Source: an uncultured Clostridia bacterium (GTDB lineage: Bacteria > Bacillota > Clostridia > Oscillospirales > Acutalibacteraceae). From it: a stretch of 64,000 nucleotides of DNA. Where the stretch lies: the NCBI GenBank assembly GCA_937916395.1, contig CALFTN010000059.1:124001-188000 (forward strand), written 5' to 3'. This document shows, piece after piece, positions 8,680 to 17,590 of this stretch (positions are counted from its first letter, which is position 1; every line of letters begins with the position of its first letter). The notes under the pieces were generated by a model. The model did no database searches. It was not told the origin of the DNA and was given only the letters and a program-made list of their open reading frames with translations. The translations under genes were made by a program, and so were the position numbers.

Positions 8680-9813
8680 TTACCAAATCCATCTTTTCTT
8701 CTGGTTGAACTCCTCATCTACATTCATAAGCAACAACATAAACAAGAAGTTGTAGTTAGGGTCATTCAATAATGTCTCAACAAGACTAACAACCATACAA
8801 GCCAAAAATGCTTTTTTGGACCAGACGTTTTTTTCTGTCATTGTGTTTGTATTTTCACCGTTTAAAAGGCACCATAAAAACATCAACATCGGAGCAATAC
8901 CAATTGCCTTCCAAAAAGCTAAATAAATATTATGTGTCGAATCTGTTACCTCACCAATTTGAACAACAATTCTTTCGCTCGTTCCCGAGCCTAAAATTGG
9001 TGCCTCCTTTATAAATTCCCAGGAATGTAACCAAACCGCTTCTCTACCTGTATATAACGATTTCCCCAAAAAGTCAAGACCACCTAGAGTCTCGTGTAGC
9101 GATATGTATAAAACAGGAATAAGGAACCCCGAAAGGACCAAAAAAAACAACATTTTTTTATAATTTACTTTTTCAATAAAGACAATTACAACTAAAAAGA
9201 ATACTGACACAAGTGCTGAACGGCAGTCACTTTGTGAAATATAGTAAAGAGCAATAGGAGTTGCCACAACCAATAATATATATTTTATAATTTTCTTTTT
9301 TATAGATAAATCTATTAACGAAACTACGTTAAGATACAATGCAAGCAACAATATACCATACGTGTTCAAGTTAATCTTTTCATAGCCGTCATAAATCAAC
9401 AACTCACCGTACTTCCAGCTGAATTTAAAATCAGATATTAAAAGCACTAAAAACACTATTGCAACAATTCTCGCAATTTGCACCTGTCTCAAAGAAAACG
9501 ATACGTTGTTAAGTACAATAAGAAACAAACACAAATTCAAAAAAGTTACAACTACACCATAACTACCGTTTTTCAAAAACGAAGTAAACAAAAGCACTAT
9601 TGTAACCGTAAATAAAATCCAATTGCTTCTTTTAACAACTATATTATAATTGGTTGCAGCACACGCTAATAAAGAAACAAAGGTAAGTATCATGCCCACT
9701 GAAGAAGTAAGAAAACTACCTATACCCATATATCGAAAAACGAATGGGCATATCAAAACACACAACACTAAAAGAAATGTCGTTTGTTGTTTTTTCTTGT
9801 TTGCTTTTGTCAT
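8680..9813 (-). CDS. O-antigen polymerase/ligase family membrane protein (Wzy-like)
   Basis: The 377-residue protein is almost entirely hydrophobic, with about ten membrane segments and the usual large polar loop near residues 230-290 (ending GSGTSERIVV and THNIYLAFWKA). This matches the O-antigen ligase/Wzy superfamily. In a Gram-positive host without lipid A it most likely polymerises lipid-linked repeat units of unit D. It begins after an AAGGAGC site and sits between the GT32 gene and fkp. Confidence 0.82.
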   Translation of the reverse strand: MTKANKKKQQTTFLLVLCVLICPFVFRYMGIGSFLTSSVGMILTFVSLLACAATNYNIVVKRSNWILFTVTIVLLFTSFLKNGSYGVVVTFLNLCLFLIVLNNVSFSLRQVQIARIVAIVFLVLLISDFKFSWKYGELLIYDGYEKINLNTYGILLLALYLNVVSLIDLSIKKKIIKYILLVVATPIALYYISQSDCRSALVSVFFLVVIVFIEKVNYKKMLFFLVLSGFLIPVLYISLHETLGGLDFLGKSLYTGREAVWLHSWEFIKEAPILGSGTSERIVVQIGEVTDSTHNIYLAFWKAIGIAPMLMFLWCLLNGENTNTMTEKNVWSKKAFLACMVVSLVETLLNDPNYNFLFMLLLMNVDEEFNQKKRWIW

Positions 9814-9832
9814 TTCTAAAGCTCCTTATAAA

Positions 9833-10585
9833 TTAATCGCTTTTTCTCCCCAATATTTTTCGTAAAAACTCAAAGCCATTTTCTCCTAAACATCTATAAA
9901 GAAGTTTAATAAATTTCGAATATACTTTTATCTTTGGCGAATACCAACTTGCCATATAATGATGTATCGAATATGTATTATTCGTTATATTTAAACTTCC
10001 GTCACGCTGGTCTATTGGACAAAGATACTCTGCTGGATAAATTGTAATACCACAAATATTCTGAATTTCAAACGAACTTTTAAGCCCATGTTTTTTTAGC
10101 AAATCAGTTGTTCTCACAACAACATTATATAAATTCTGAGAGCCGTCTGAATTTAAAAAATGACTGTTTTCATAATTTTTCATAAGTTCTAAATAAAATT
10201 CATTGCCAGGTTCTGTTGCACACCCAAGCCCTGGCGCCACTTTCATTTCATCTGTTGTATAATTCTCACAACCCATAAAACTACCTTTTTCTAATAGGTC
10301 GTCAAGTGGCTTTAAAAGTTCAACATCAGTATCAAGATACACTCCACCATTTTCATAGAGAATTTTAAATCTCGCATAATCACTTACAAATGCCCATTTT
10401 TTTGCTTCGTAAGCTTCTCTTACGTAATCACAGCAAGTAACATCAAAATTATTTTCATTCCATTCAATTATTTCATAATCCGGGCAATGCTCTTTCCAGC
10501 TATTAATACATTTTTCTGCGAGTTCAGGTAACGGATTCCCACCGAACCAACAGTAATGAATTTTTTTCTGTATTATGTTACTCAT
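9833..10585 (-). CDS. Glycosyltransferase family 32 (capsular polysaccharide type)
   Basis: The 250-residue protein starts with the GT32 signature KKIHYCWFGGNPLP, has SDYARFKILYENGG before the metal-binding DxD (DTD, 85-87), and SIHHYMASW near the C-terminus. It adds one hexose to the lipid-linked repeat unit at the cytoplasmic face; donor unknown. Its ATG overlaps the stop of the upstream GT4 by four bases (ATGA). Confidence 0.9.
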   Translation of the reverse strand: MSNIIQKKIHYCWFGGNPLPELAEKCINSWKEHCPDYEIIEWNENNFDVTCCDYVREAYEAKKWAFVSDYARFKILYENGGVYLDTDVELLKPLDDLLEKGSFMGCENYTTDEMKVAPGLGCATEPGNEFYLELMKNYENSHFLNSDGSQNLYNVVVRTTDLLKKHGLKSSFEIQNICGITIYPAEYLCPIDQRDGSLNITNNTYSIHHYMASWYSPKIKVYSKFIKLLYRCLGENGFEFLRKILGRKSD

Positions 10586-11631
10586 ATACCAACCACATCT
10601 TTTAAAACTGAATCTATCATAAATTTGTATTTTTCAACATTATTAAATTCTTGAGAAAAACCAAGAGCATTTCTGGATAAATTTTCCCTCAAATTTTCAT
10701 CTTTTATAATAGATAAAAGATACTCTGCCAATTTTTCGTCGTCATCAGATAAAAAGCCTGTTTCTCCGTGCTTTATTAAATCTTTTAAGCCATCTGTTGG
10801 GGTGCTCACGATTGGAACTCCAAGAGCCTGAGCCTCAAGTGCACACATAGGCGTCCCTTCCCAACGAGACGTCATAACCATTACTTTACTATCCTGTAAA
10901 ATTTTAAATGGGTTTTCACAGAATCCAAGAAAATCTATATTCTTATCTAAAGCGTACTCTTTCGATAAAGTTTTTACCTCGTTTTCAAGCTCACCTGTAC
11001 CTGCTATAGCTATTTTCACTTCTGGAGATTTTTCTATTAAAAATGAAAAAACTTTTAATAAACGCTCTGGATTTTTAGGGTAAGATAATCGTCCTAAAAA
11101 AATCACATCATAATTATATGAGTTCTTGTCCTTTGAAGTCTTTTCTTTTAAAGCATTCACATCAATAACATTATAAAGAACCGAGCTTTTTTTAGAAAAC
11201 CAGTTATGAAAAGCATAACCACTAAAAGCTGTTTTTGAAACCCAGAAAATATGCTTTGCCTTTTTTGCCGCGAGCAGATATGCAATTGATTTTAAAGAAA
11301 CACCTCTAGAATCAAATGCGTTATTATGAATATGAGATATCAACGGAATTCTTCCACATACACACGCAGCAACAAAGCTTGCTCCCATATCGTGAGCATA
11401 AATAACATCTGGCTTCTGTTCTTCAATTACTCTTTTTACTTCCTTTGGATTCAAATCACTAAGTGAAACAAATTTTATATCTCGCTCCTGAAGTGTATTT
11501 CTAATCTGACCATCCGGACTACAATATAACATTTCTATATCGGGTTCATCTTTGAACATATTAATTATTTGACAAATTACATTTTCTGCCCCAGAAAAAC
11601 TGTTTGAGCTTAACAGATGTATAATTTTCAT
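10582..11631 (-). CDS. Glycosyltransferase family 4
   Basis: A 349-residue GT-B enzyme. The N-terminal half opens with LLSSNSFSGAENVICQI, the C-terminal half has FLGRLSYPKNPERLL and the donor-site segment RWEGTPMCALEAQALGVPIVST with the paired glutamates of GT4. It adds a sugar with retention of configuration in the unit D repeat. Spacing to its neighbours is -4 and 11 bases, so it is within the operon. Confidence 0.9.
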   Translation of the reverse strand: MKIIHLLSSNSFSGAENVICQIINMFKDEPDIEMLYCSPDGQIRNTLQERDIKFVSLSDLNPKEVKRVIEEQKPDVIYAHDMGASFVAACVCGRIPLISHIHNNAFDSRGVSLKSIAYLLAAKKAKHIFWVSKTAFSGYAFHNWFSKKSSVLYNVIDVNALKEKTSKDKNSYNYDVIFLGRLSYPKNPERLLKVFSFLIEKSPEVKIAIAGTGELENEVKTLSKEYALDKNIDFLGFCENPFKILQDSKVMVMTSRWEGTPMCALEAQALGVPIVSTPTDGLKDLIKHGETGFLSDDDEKLAEYLLSIIKDENLRENLSRNALGFSQEFNNVEKYKFMIDSVLKDVVGI

Positions 11632-11642
11632 TTTTTTACCCT

Positions 11643-12785
11643 TTATATTTGTATTTCTTTCTCATATATATCCAACATAATTTTATTTACCGTTTCTGAA
11701 GAAAACATTTTAATTTTCTCGGTATTGTAACCACTCATTTTTCCTAAATCAGATTTCAAAATCAAATTTATTGCTTCCTCGCATTTTTCAAGTGAATTCG
11801 GGTCAAATAAAACTCCGCCATTTTCGTCTATAAGCTCTATATTACCTCTGATATTACTAACCACGCACGGCAAACCACTTGCCATAGCTTCTAACACTGC
11901 AACCGGCAGTCCTTCTCTTTTTGATGGTAAGGCATAAATATCTGCCGCCTTACATAGCTCTGCAACATCCGTTCTGTAACCTAAAAACAAAACTCTTTCT
12001 GAAACACCCAGAAGCTCTGCTAACTTCTTCATCTCTTCAAGTTGCTTTCCGTCACCTGCAATAACATAATAAATATCTTTTTTATTCACTATTGCTCGAA
12101 TAATTATCTCTTGGTTTTTGTTTTCATTTACTTCCCCTACAGATAGAAGCATTATTGCCGTTTCAGGAACTCCGAGTTCTTTTCTTTTATTATTTCTATC
12201 AATCTGAATATTTTGAAATTTTGAAAGCTCGATACCAACGCCAGGTATATACTCAATAAATTTAGCGCGCATTTTTCTCTTTGCTAAATTGTAATCCTCT
12301 TTATTTACTGTAATTAAAACATCAGTGAAATAAGAGCAGATTTTTTCTGCTGGATAATAAATCAACCAATTTTTTAAAGGGGCACCCTTATAAAAATGAA
12401 AACCATGTGCCGTATACAATACCTTTGTACCGTTCTTTCGAGCCTTACTGCAGGCAAAACGAGTTAATGCACCACCTATAGGCGAATGACAATGAACAAT
12501 ATCATAATTATTTTTATTTATTAAAGCTGACAACTGCTTATAAGCGATTATATTTTCTTTAACACTTGTCATTTTTCTTGTAAAATCAATCTGAAAACAT
12601 TTAATATTCAAATCACAAAGCTTCTGCTTTATTTGCTTAATACGCTCATCACTACAAGGGTTACCTTTTTCAAAATTACATGCAACATGAACCTCATAAC
12701 CCTTGTCTTGCATCATCTTCATGCCAGGAATCAAAAAATGGTCAACCATTATTGCGACTGTTGTCACTACTAAAAATCTCTTCAT
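11643..12785 (-). CDS. Glycosyltransferase family 4
   Basis: A 380-residue GT-B enzyme that resembles capsular GT4 proteins starting with TVAIMVDHFLIPGMKMM. It has HCHSPIGGALTRFA in the acceptor domain and the donor motif SKREGLPVAVLEAMASGLPCV (conserved E-x7-E). As the gene directly after the large PGT, it is a good candidate for adding the second sugar. A strong AGGAGG site precedes the ATG. Confidence 0.9.
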   Translation of the reverse strand: MKRFLVVTTVAIMVDHFLIPGMKMMQDKGYEVHVACNFEKGNPCSDERIKQIKQKLCDLNIKCFQIDFTRKMTSVKENIIAYKQLSALINKNNYDIVHCHSPIGGALTRFACSKARKNGTKVLYTAHGFHFYKGAPLKNWLIYYPAEKICSYFTDVLITVNKEDYNLAKRKMRAKFIEYIPGVGIELSKFQNIQIDRNNKRKELGVPETAIMLLSVGEVNENKNQEIIIRAIVNKKDIYYVIAGDGKQLEEMKKLAELLGVSERVLFLGYRTDVAELCKAADIYALPSKREGLPVAVLEAMASGLPCVVSNIRGNIELIDENGGVLFDPNSLEKCEEAINLILKSDLGKMSGYNTEKIKMFSSETVNKIMLDIYEKEIQI

Positions 12786-12867
12786 TTTTTCCTCCTGTTC
12801 TCTTATTTTCTGGTATTAAATTTCTATTAACCCAAATAGCACAATTCTCTATTGGGGCAAAAGAAAA

Positions 12868-14277
12868 TTATTTTTCTATAGTATTTTGTGGCTCAATATC
12901 TTCAATATCTTTAACTGCAGTAACCTGTCCAGCCTCTACGCCACTTGTGCTATCCTTAAGAAATAAAATCCTTATAGTGGCAAACATTAATTTAATATCT
13001 TCAAAAAAGGACATATTCTTGATATATAAAAGGTCCATTTCGAGCTTATCGTAAGGTGTAGAGTTATATTTACCATACACCTGTGCAGTACCTGTAAGAC
13101 CAGCTTTTACCTGAAGTCTCAATCTAAAAGATGGCAAAACCTCTTCATACTGAGCTGCAATTTCTGGCCTTTCAGGTCTTGGACCTACTATTGTCATCTC
13201 ACCCTTTAAAATATTGAAAAGCTGTGGAAGCTCATCAAAACGGCATGCACGCACAATCTTGCCAATTGGTGTAATTCTATCATCTTTTTCAGATGCAAGG
13301 CGTGCAACACCATCCTTTTCAGCATCAACCCTCATACTTCTGAATTTAAGAATTTTAAAATGCTTTCCATCCTTTGTAAGTCTGGTTTGCTTATAAAGCA
13401 CAGGACCGCCATCATACGCCTTTATTGCAATGCCAACTATAGCCATAAGCGGACTGAGAATAATAATTCCAAGAACAGAAAGCAGAATATCGATAGCTCG
13501 TTTTATAACAAGATATTCTGGCTGAAGATATGCTCTGCTGACATTCATAACAGGGACACTAAATTGAACAACATGACGTGAACCCATCATAATAATATCG
13601 CCAACATGCGGAACGAAATAGCCTTGTTTATTTCTGTCTATACACTCTTTTGCAATAGAATTTCGAAGTGTTGCAGAAACACCCACAGCAAATACAACCT
13701 CATAAGGCTCAATCGCCTTTAATAAATCTCTGTAATCATCAAAATCACACTGCACATATTCCTGAACATCAAATTTTCGTGGGAATTTTGAAACCTCATC
13801 AAGCCTGCTTAAATCCTCTTCGTTACGATAAAGAACTATGGTTTTCTGTGGTGGGTATGTTTCAAAATAAAGCTTATTAGCAAGGTAGCTCCAGATTATA
13901 TTAAATCCTATTTGAATTATAATTAAAGCTAAAAACGCCCATGGTTTAGGGAAGAAAAGAAAAGCAAATCTATATGATATATAAATTACAACTATCGGTA
14001 TTACATTAGAAAGCGACTGTGCATAAACAAGCTCTGAAACCTTAGCGAAGCCAATTTCATACATATGATAAATTCTTCCCAAAAGAAATACACTGACAAT
14101 ATAAAAGGCACTCATCAAAACACCAAAACGCTCATGTAACTCTGATGATTCCATTTTATAGAACAATGACCAGCAAACGTAAAACATCGCCCATGTTATA
14201 ACTATATGAGCAATTTTCAAAAGTCGCATTTTATTGCTACCTAAATCCTTTTTCAACATCTTTTTTACTCTTTCCAT
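12868..14277 (-). CDS. Polyprenyl glycosylphosphotransferase, large (WbaP-like) type
   Basis: The 469-residue protein has four to five N-terminal membrane helices (about 20-135), a soluble linker, and a C-terminal bacterial sugar transferase domain. That domain shows FKILKFRSMR (307-316), the catalytic DE pair in RFDELPQ (348-349), GPRPERPE (365-372) and GLTGTAQVYGKY. It moves a sugar-1-phosphate onto undecaprenyl phosphate and starts the unit D repeat. No good ribosome site precedes the ATG at 14277; ATG codons at residues 7 and 17 are alternatives. It follows a promoter and a leader hairpin and is the first gene of its unit. Confidence 0.9.
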   Translation of the reverse strand: MERVKKMLKKDLGSNKMRLLKIAHIVITWAMFYVCWSLFYKMESSELHERFGVLMSAFYIVSVFLLGRIYHMYEIGFAKVSELVYAQSLSNVIPIVVIYISYRFAFLFFPKPWAFLALIIIQIGFNIIWSYLANKLYFETYPPQKTIVLYRNEEDLSRLDEVSKFPRKFDVQEYVQCDFDDYRDLLKAIEPYEVVFAVGVSATLRNSIAKECIDRNKQGYFVPHVGDIIMMGSRHVVQFSVPVMNVSRAYLQPEYLVIKRAIDILLSVLGIIILSPLMAIVGIAIKAYDGGPVLYKQTRLTKDGKHFKILKFRSMRVDAEKDGVARLASEKDDRITPIGKIVRACRFDELPQLFNILKGEMTIVGPRPERPEIAAQYEEVLPSFRLRLQVKAGLTGTAQVYGKYNSTPYDKLEMDLLYIKNMSFFEDIKLMFATIRILFLKDSTSGVEAGQVTAVKDIEDIEPQNTIEK

Positions 14278-14313
14278 TTAAAAATTTGTGTTTAGCAACA
14301 TAGAAACTACTCT

Positions 14314-14344
14314 ATAAAAAATGGCACAATACACCATTTTTTAT
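14314..14344 (-). promoter_or_regulatory. AT-rich 11-bp hairpin in the leader of unit D
   Basis: ATAAAAAATGG and CCATTTTTTAT form a perfect 11-bp inverted repeat around a 9-base loop, between the promoter and the start of the PGT gene. It is followed by no clear U tract beyond its own arm. It could be a weak attenuator, an mRNA-stability element or an operator; the sequence does not decide. Confidence 0.45.
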
Positions 14345-14364
14345 AAAACAATATATACTGTTGT

Positions 14365-14393
14365 ATTATATCATAAATTTTCAGAAGATACAA
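14365..14393 (-). promoter_or_regulatory. Sigma-A-type promoter for unit D
   Basis: TTGTAT (14393-14388) and TATAAT (14370-14365) are spaced by 17 bp on the minus strand. The promoter abuts the gene-tail scar at 14394-14484 and starts transcription toward the PGT, GT, polymerase and fkp genes. Confidence 0.65.
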
Positions 14394-14484
14394 GGGGCTA
14401 TTAGAAAACCGCAGATGAGAAAAACTCACCTGCGGCAACTTTTATTTTGTAACCCTTTATACTCTGGTTTTACATTTGAAAAGT
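14394..14484 (-). pseudogene. Remnant of a nucleotidyltransferase 3' end plus its terminator
   Basis: This stretch aligns with 17547-17635, the end and terminator of the intact nucleotidyltransferase gene, at roughly 80% identity by eye over about 90 bases. In the remnant one frame reads VKPEYKG where the gene reads VKSEYKG. No start or body of a gene remains. I read it as a scar left when a cassette replaced the rest of the gene. Confidence 0.6.
14409..14435 (-). terminator. Rho-independent terminator of unit C
   Basis: CCGCAGGTGAG and CTCATCTGCGG pair over 11 bp with one G-T wobble around a TTTTT loop, followed on the minus strand by TTTTCTAATAG. It lies within the scar copied from the nucleotidyltransferase terminator and now ends the acetyltransferase gene. 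Confidence 0.75.
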
Positions 14485-14511
14485 TAATTTTCGAACGTGT
14501 CTTTAACTTTT

Positions 14512-15099
14512 CTAAAAAGAATCAGTTTCTTTTCTGAAATAATCCAACTTTTCTTTTAATTCTTTAATATCGTACTTCCACCATTCTGTTTTTTCAATTT
14601 CTTTTTGCTCAGTTTCATCAAATCTCCACTTAATATGTTTTGCGGGCACACCACCAACAATTTCAAATGGTTTTACATCCTTTGTAACAACTGCTCCTGC
14701 CCCAATAACTGCTCCATCCCCTATTTTTACTCCACTTAAAATTATCGCATTTAATGAAATAAGAACATCATTTCCTATAACAACGCGTTCGCGTTTTGGT
14801 TCATCTCCAGCTTCAGCAAATGGATGGGTACTTCTATAATTCAGAAAGTGTTCATATGGGTTAATATACACCCCTGAAGAAATAGAACAATAATTACCGA
14901 TTGTACAGTTTTCTAAAGATGAATTACTGTTTACATACGAATAATTTCCAATTTCTACATCACTTGATACATAAGTCCCTGATGATATTAATGTTTTCAA
15001 CCCATATTTAGCCTTTAAACTTGCTCTTGTGCTAAATATTCGTGTGTTATTTTTTTTATTGAAAAAAGTAAGATATAATCTCCTTATACTTATATTCAT
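14512..15099 (-). CDS. CatB-like hexapeptide-repeat acyltransferase
   Basis: A 195-residue left-handed beta-helix protein. Isoleucine-patch turns run from about residue 35 (IGNYSYVNSN, IGNYCSISSGV) with the extended loop NPYEHFLNYRSTHPF and the end pattern IGAGAVVTKDVKPFEIVGGVPAKHIKWRF of the CatB/xenobiotic acyltransferase group. It probably O-acetylates a sugar of the glycan using acetyl-CoA. It overlaps the flippase gene by four bases and is the last gene of unit C. Confidence 0.88.
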   Translation of the reverse strand: MNISIRRLYLTFFNKKNNTRIFSTRASLKAKYGLKTLISSGTYVSSDVEIGNYSYVNSNSSLENCTIGNYCSISSGVYINPYEHFLNYRSTHPFAEAGDEPKRERVVIGNDVLISLNAIILSGVKIGDGAVIGAGAVVTKDVKPFEIVGGVPAKHIKWRFDETEQKEIEKTEWWKYDIKELKEKLDYFRKETDSF

Positions 15100-16493
15100 A
15101 ATTTTGTTCTCCTGTTTTCTGTAAATATGCGTTTCACATAATGGTAGCCATAAATTAAACCTAAGAGGACTATTATCACTGTCGAAATGAACAATATATA
15201 TGAATCTAAATAAATAAAAAACAAAACAGAAACTATCAACACAACAAGAGGTAATATGTTGTTTATTTTGATTTTCACATTATAATTAATAACTAATTTT
15301 ACTATTCTTAATATCAACAGTAATAAAAATGAAGCTGTAAGTGCAATAATAGCACCTTGCAATCCCCATAATTTGCAACCAATATAACCTAAAACAACAT
15401 TAAATAGTGAAGAAATTAATGTACTGGTTAAAATAAAGCTTGTTCTTTTTTCGGTCATAAACAAAGTGCCTAAAAAACTCGCCAAAGAATTAAACGCCAC
15501 ACCAATCATACAAGCTGGTATTAAATTCAAGGCATCACTATATTGAGAATCTATAAAGTAAGGGAACACAATTTTTATAGCAAGACAAATAACCGCTGTT
15601 CCCCAAAGTGTAGACTTTAACATAGCATCAATACAAATATTGTATGTCTTAGAACGGTCTTGCTCATTTGACATCATATACGCCATTTCATTCCAGGCGT
15701 ATTGAAAAACAGTTACAAGAATTGTTATAAGTGAAGCAAATTTATTTGCTACTGCATATAGACCATTTGCAAATACACCTAATTTCTCATATATAATCAT
15801 TTTTGTGTATCCACTGAGTAACCAATAAGAAATAGTAGCAACACACAGCGGCACAGAAAATCTAAGCATTTTTGAAATCAAACCTTTATCAATTTGAGAT
15901 GCTCTGAATTTTCTTGCAACACCTATTGATGATTCTATTATAATCAGTTGTACTATTGTACCGATAATAAGAGAAATATAAAGCGAGCTTACATCACATT
16001 CAAATACTAATATTAGAATTATATTTAAAATTGACGTTACTAATGTATTAATAACTCCAGAAACTACAAATAATTGGTTTTTTAAATACACTCTTGCCGC
16101 AAATGTATAAACATATTGCAAAGCAAATAACAATCCATATACCAGCACATAGCCCTTATATTCAAATTTAAAATATGTAGTCGAAGCAAAAAATAATAAT
16201 GTATAAAAAACAATTCCACACAAAAATACAAATGTCCCATTATTTATAACCTTTTGCTTCTCATCATCTTTTTCGTAATCAAATGCAAATCTGAATACTG
16301 CATCCCATATTTGAAAAAAAGCAATTGGTGCAATTACATTAATTAGCGATATAGCAATATCGTATGAACCATATTGCTCAGGAAGTAATCTACTTGTATA
16401 TAACGGCAACAAAAAAAATGAAACTAACTTCGACATTACATTTCCGGCAAAAAAGACTAATGTCGTATTTATAAAACGTTTTATTTTTTCCAT
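15096..16493 (-). CDS. Oligosaccharide flippase (Wzx-like, MOP superfamily)
   Basis: The 465-residue protein has about 12-14 membrane helices and the usual N-terminal pattern of the family, FFAGNVMSKLVSFFLLPLYTSRLLP. It would flip an undecaprenyl-linked repeat unit across the membrane. It overlaps the end of the GT2 gene by 13 bases. Unit C has no polymerase of its own, so this is the likely flippase partner for unit D. Confidence 0.9.
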   Translation of the reverse strand: MEKIKRFINTTLVFFAGNVMSKLVSFFLLPLYTSRLLPEQYGSYDIAISLINVIAPIAFFQIWDAVFRFAFDYEKDDEKQKVINNGTFVFLCGIVFYTLLFFASTTYFKFEYKGYVLVYGLLFALQYVYTFAARVYLKNQLFVVSGVINTLVTSILNIILILVFECDVSSLYISLIIGTIVQLIIIESSIGVARKFRASQIDKGLISKMLRFSVPLCVATISYWLLSGYTKMIIYEKLGVFANGLYAVANKFASLITILVTVFQYAWNEMAYMMSNEQDRSKTYNICIDAMLKSTLWGTAVICLAIKIVFPYFIDSQYSDALNLIPACMIGVAFNSLASFLGTLFMTEKRTSFILTSTLISSLFNVVLGYIGCKLWGLQGAIIALTASFLLLLILRIVKLVINYNVKIKINNILPLVVLIVSVLFFIYLDSYILFISTVIIVLLGLIYGYHYVKRIFTENRRTKL

Positions 16494-17389
16494 TTAACCA
16501 CCATTTTTAATACATATTTTCTCAATGCATTAAGCCTGTGCACACTCCTGCCGAGAAAAATCTGCACATTTGAAACCTCAATTAAATCTTTTATTTCATT
16601 GCACTTATACCCTTTTAACCTTGCAACAATATAATACTGCCCTATAGCAAAATATTTGTGAAAAAATGGATACATTTCAATATATAACTTCGTATCTAAT
16701 GTAAATCCATTAAAATTCTCCATTTGCAACGAATAAGTTTTAGCGGTTTTTGTTAAACCGTCTTCTAGATATTCACATTTATAAATAATTTCATTGAACC
16801 ATCTGATTTTATAGCCGTCTCTTGCTATTGCATCCCAAACAACATGCTCCGATAAAAATTTTTCGCCTTCAAATTCCGGGAACGGATATTCCCTCAACAC
16901 TTCTGTTTTATACACTTCGGCTTTATCGCCTAACAAATTATATTTTCGTCTTTCTGTATTCTTTGCATCTATATATTCTCTGCCATCTCCGGCTCCACCA
17001 ATACATTCGGTTTTATTTATATAACCCCTAAGGCCTGCAACTCCGGCAAAGCCGTCTAAGCCTTCAATTGTTTTAACCCAAGCGTGAACCTTTTCAACAG
17101 CATCATCTGTTAAATAATCGTCGCTATCCAAAATCAAAATATAATCATATTTAGCTTCTTTTATACCTTTATTTAAGGCTCTGTGTTTGCCCCCGTTTTC
17201 TTGTTTATAATAACGAAGCTGAAATGGTAATTCTATATCCAACCAATTTTTCACTAAATCTTCTGTATTATCTGTTGAACCATCGTCAACAATAATCCAC
17301 TCAAAGTCAGAAATGGTTTGCCTGCAGAGGGATTCAAATGCACTATTTAATATATATGCACGATTATATGTAGGTGTCAAAACAGTCAT
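16481..17389 (-). CDS. Glycosyltransferase family 2
   Basis: The 302-residue protein opens with the GT-A signature TVLTPTYNRAYILNSAF, then VDDGSTDNTEDLV and the metal-binding DSDD near residue 95. It adds a sugar with inversion. The frame could begin 27 codons earlier at 17470, but that ATG has no ribosome site and lies only a few bases from the predicted transcription start, whereas GAAGGG stands at the right distance before 17389. The skipped stretch looks protein-like and might be a leftover of a previous gene. Confidence 0.87.
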   Translation of the reverse strand: MTVLTPTYNRAYILNSAFESLCRQTISDFEWIIVDDGSTDNTEDLVKNWLDIELPFQLRYYKQENGGKHRALNKGIKEAKYDYILILDSDDYLTDDAVEKVHAWVKTIEGLDGFAGVAGLRGYINKTECIGGAGDGREYIDAKNTERRKYNLLGDKAEVYKTEVLREYPFPEFEGEKFLSEHVVWDAIARDGYKIRWFNEIIYKCEYLEDGLTKTAKTYSLQMENFNGFTLDTKLYIEMYPFFHKYFAIGQYYIVARLKGYKCNEIKDLIEVSNVQIFLGRSVHRLNALRKYVLKMVVKWKK

Positions 17390-17479
17390 TTTTTCCCTTC
17401 TTTCCAAAATTTTCAACAAATCTAATACTCGCTGAGGGTTAAAGTATTTACCCCAACTCACCTTTAACATTCATTTTTT

Positions 17480-17508
17480 ATAATAACACAAAAACATATG
17501 GGTTGCAA
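17480..17508 (-). promoter_or_regulatory. Sigma-A-type promoter for unit C
   Basis: TTGCAA (17508-17503) and TATTAT (17485-17480) are spaced by 17 bp on the minus strand. Transcription should start near 17473, giving a leader of about 85 bases before the GT2 start at 17389. Confidence 0.65.
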
Positions 17509-17557
17509 GTAGTGGAACATCAGAAATGCTGTACATATACAAGTGGATATTATAAAA

Positions 17558-17584
17558 CCGCAGATGAGAAAAAACCATCTGCGG
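17558..17584 (-). terminator. Rho-independent terminator of unit B
   Basis: CCGCAGATG and CATCTGCGG form a perfect 9-bp stem, followed on the minus strand by TTTTATAATATCC. It begins 7 bases after the nucleotidyltransferase stop codon. A diverged copy is at 14409-14435. Confidence 0.82.
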
Positions 17585-17590
17585 CAATAT

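Noticed and set aside
8680..9813. Lipid A-core O-antigen ligase (WaaL)
   Set aside because: The superfamily is shared, but the window points to a Gram-positive host without lipopolysaccharide, so a Wzy-type polymerase is the better reading.
12800..12860. Hairpin CCCAAATAG/CTATTGGGG between the PGT and GT4 genes as a terminator
   Set aside because: The stem has a mismatch, no U tract follows, and the genes on both sides belong to one pathway.
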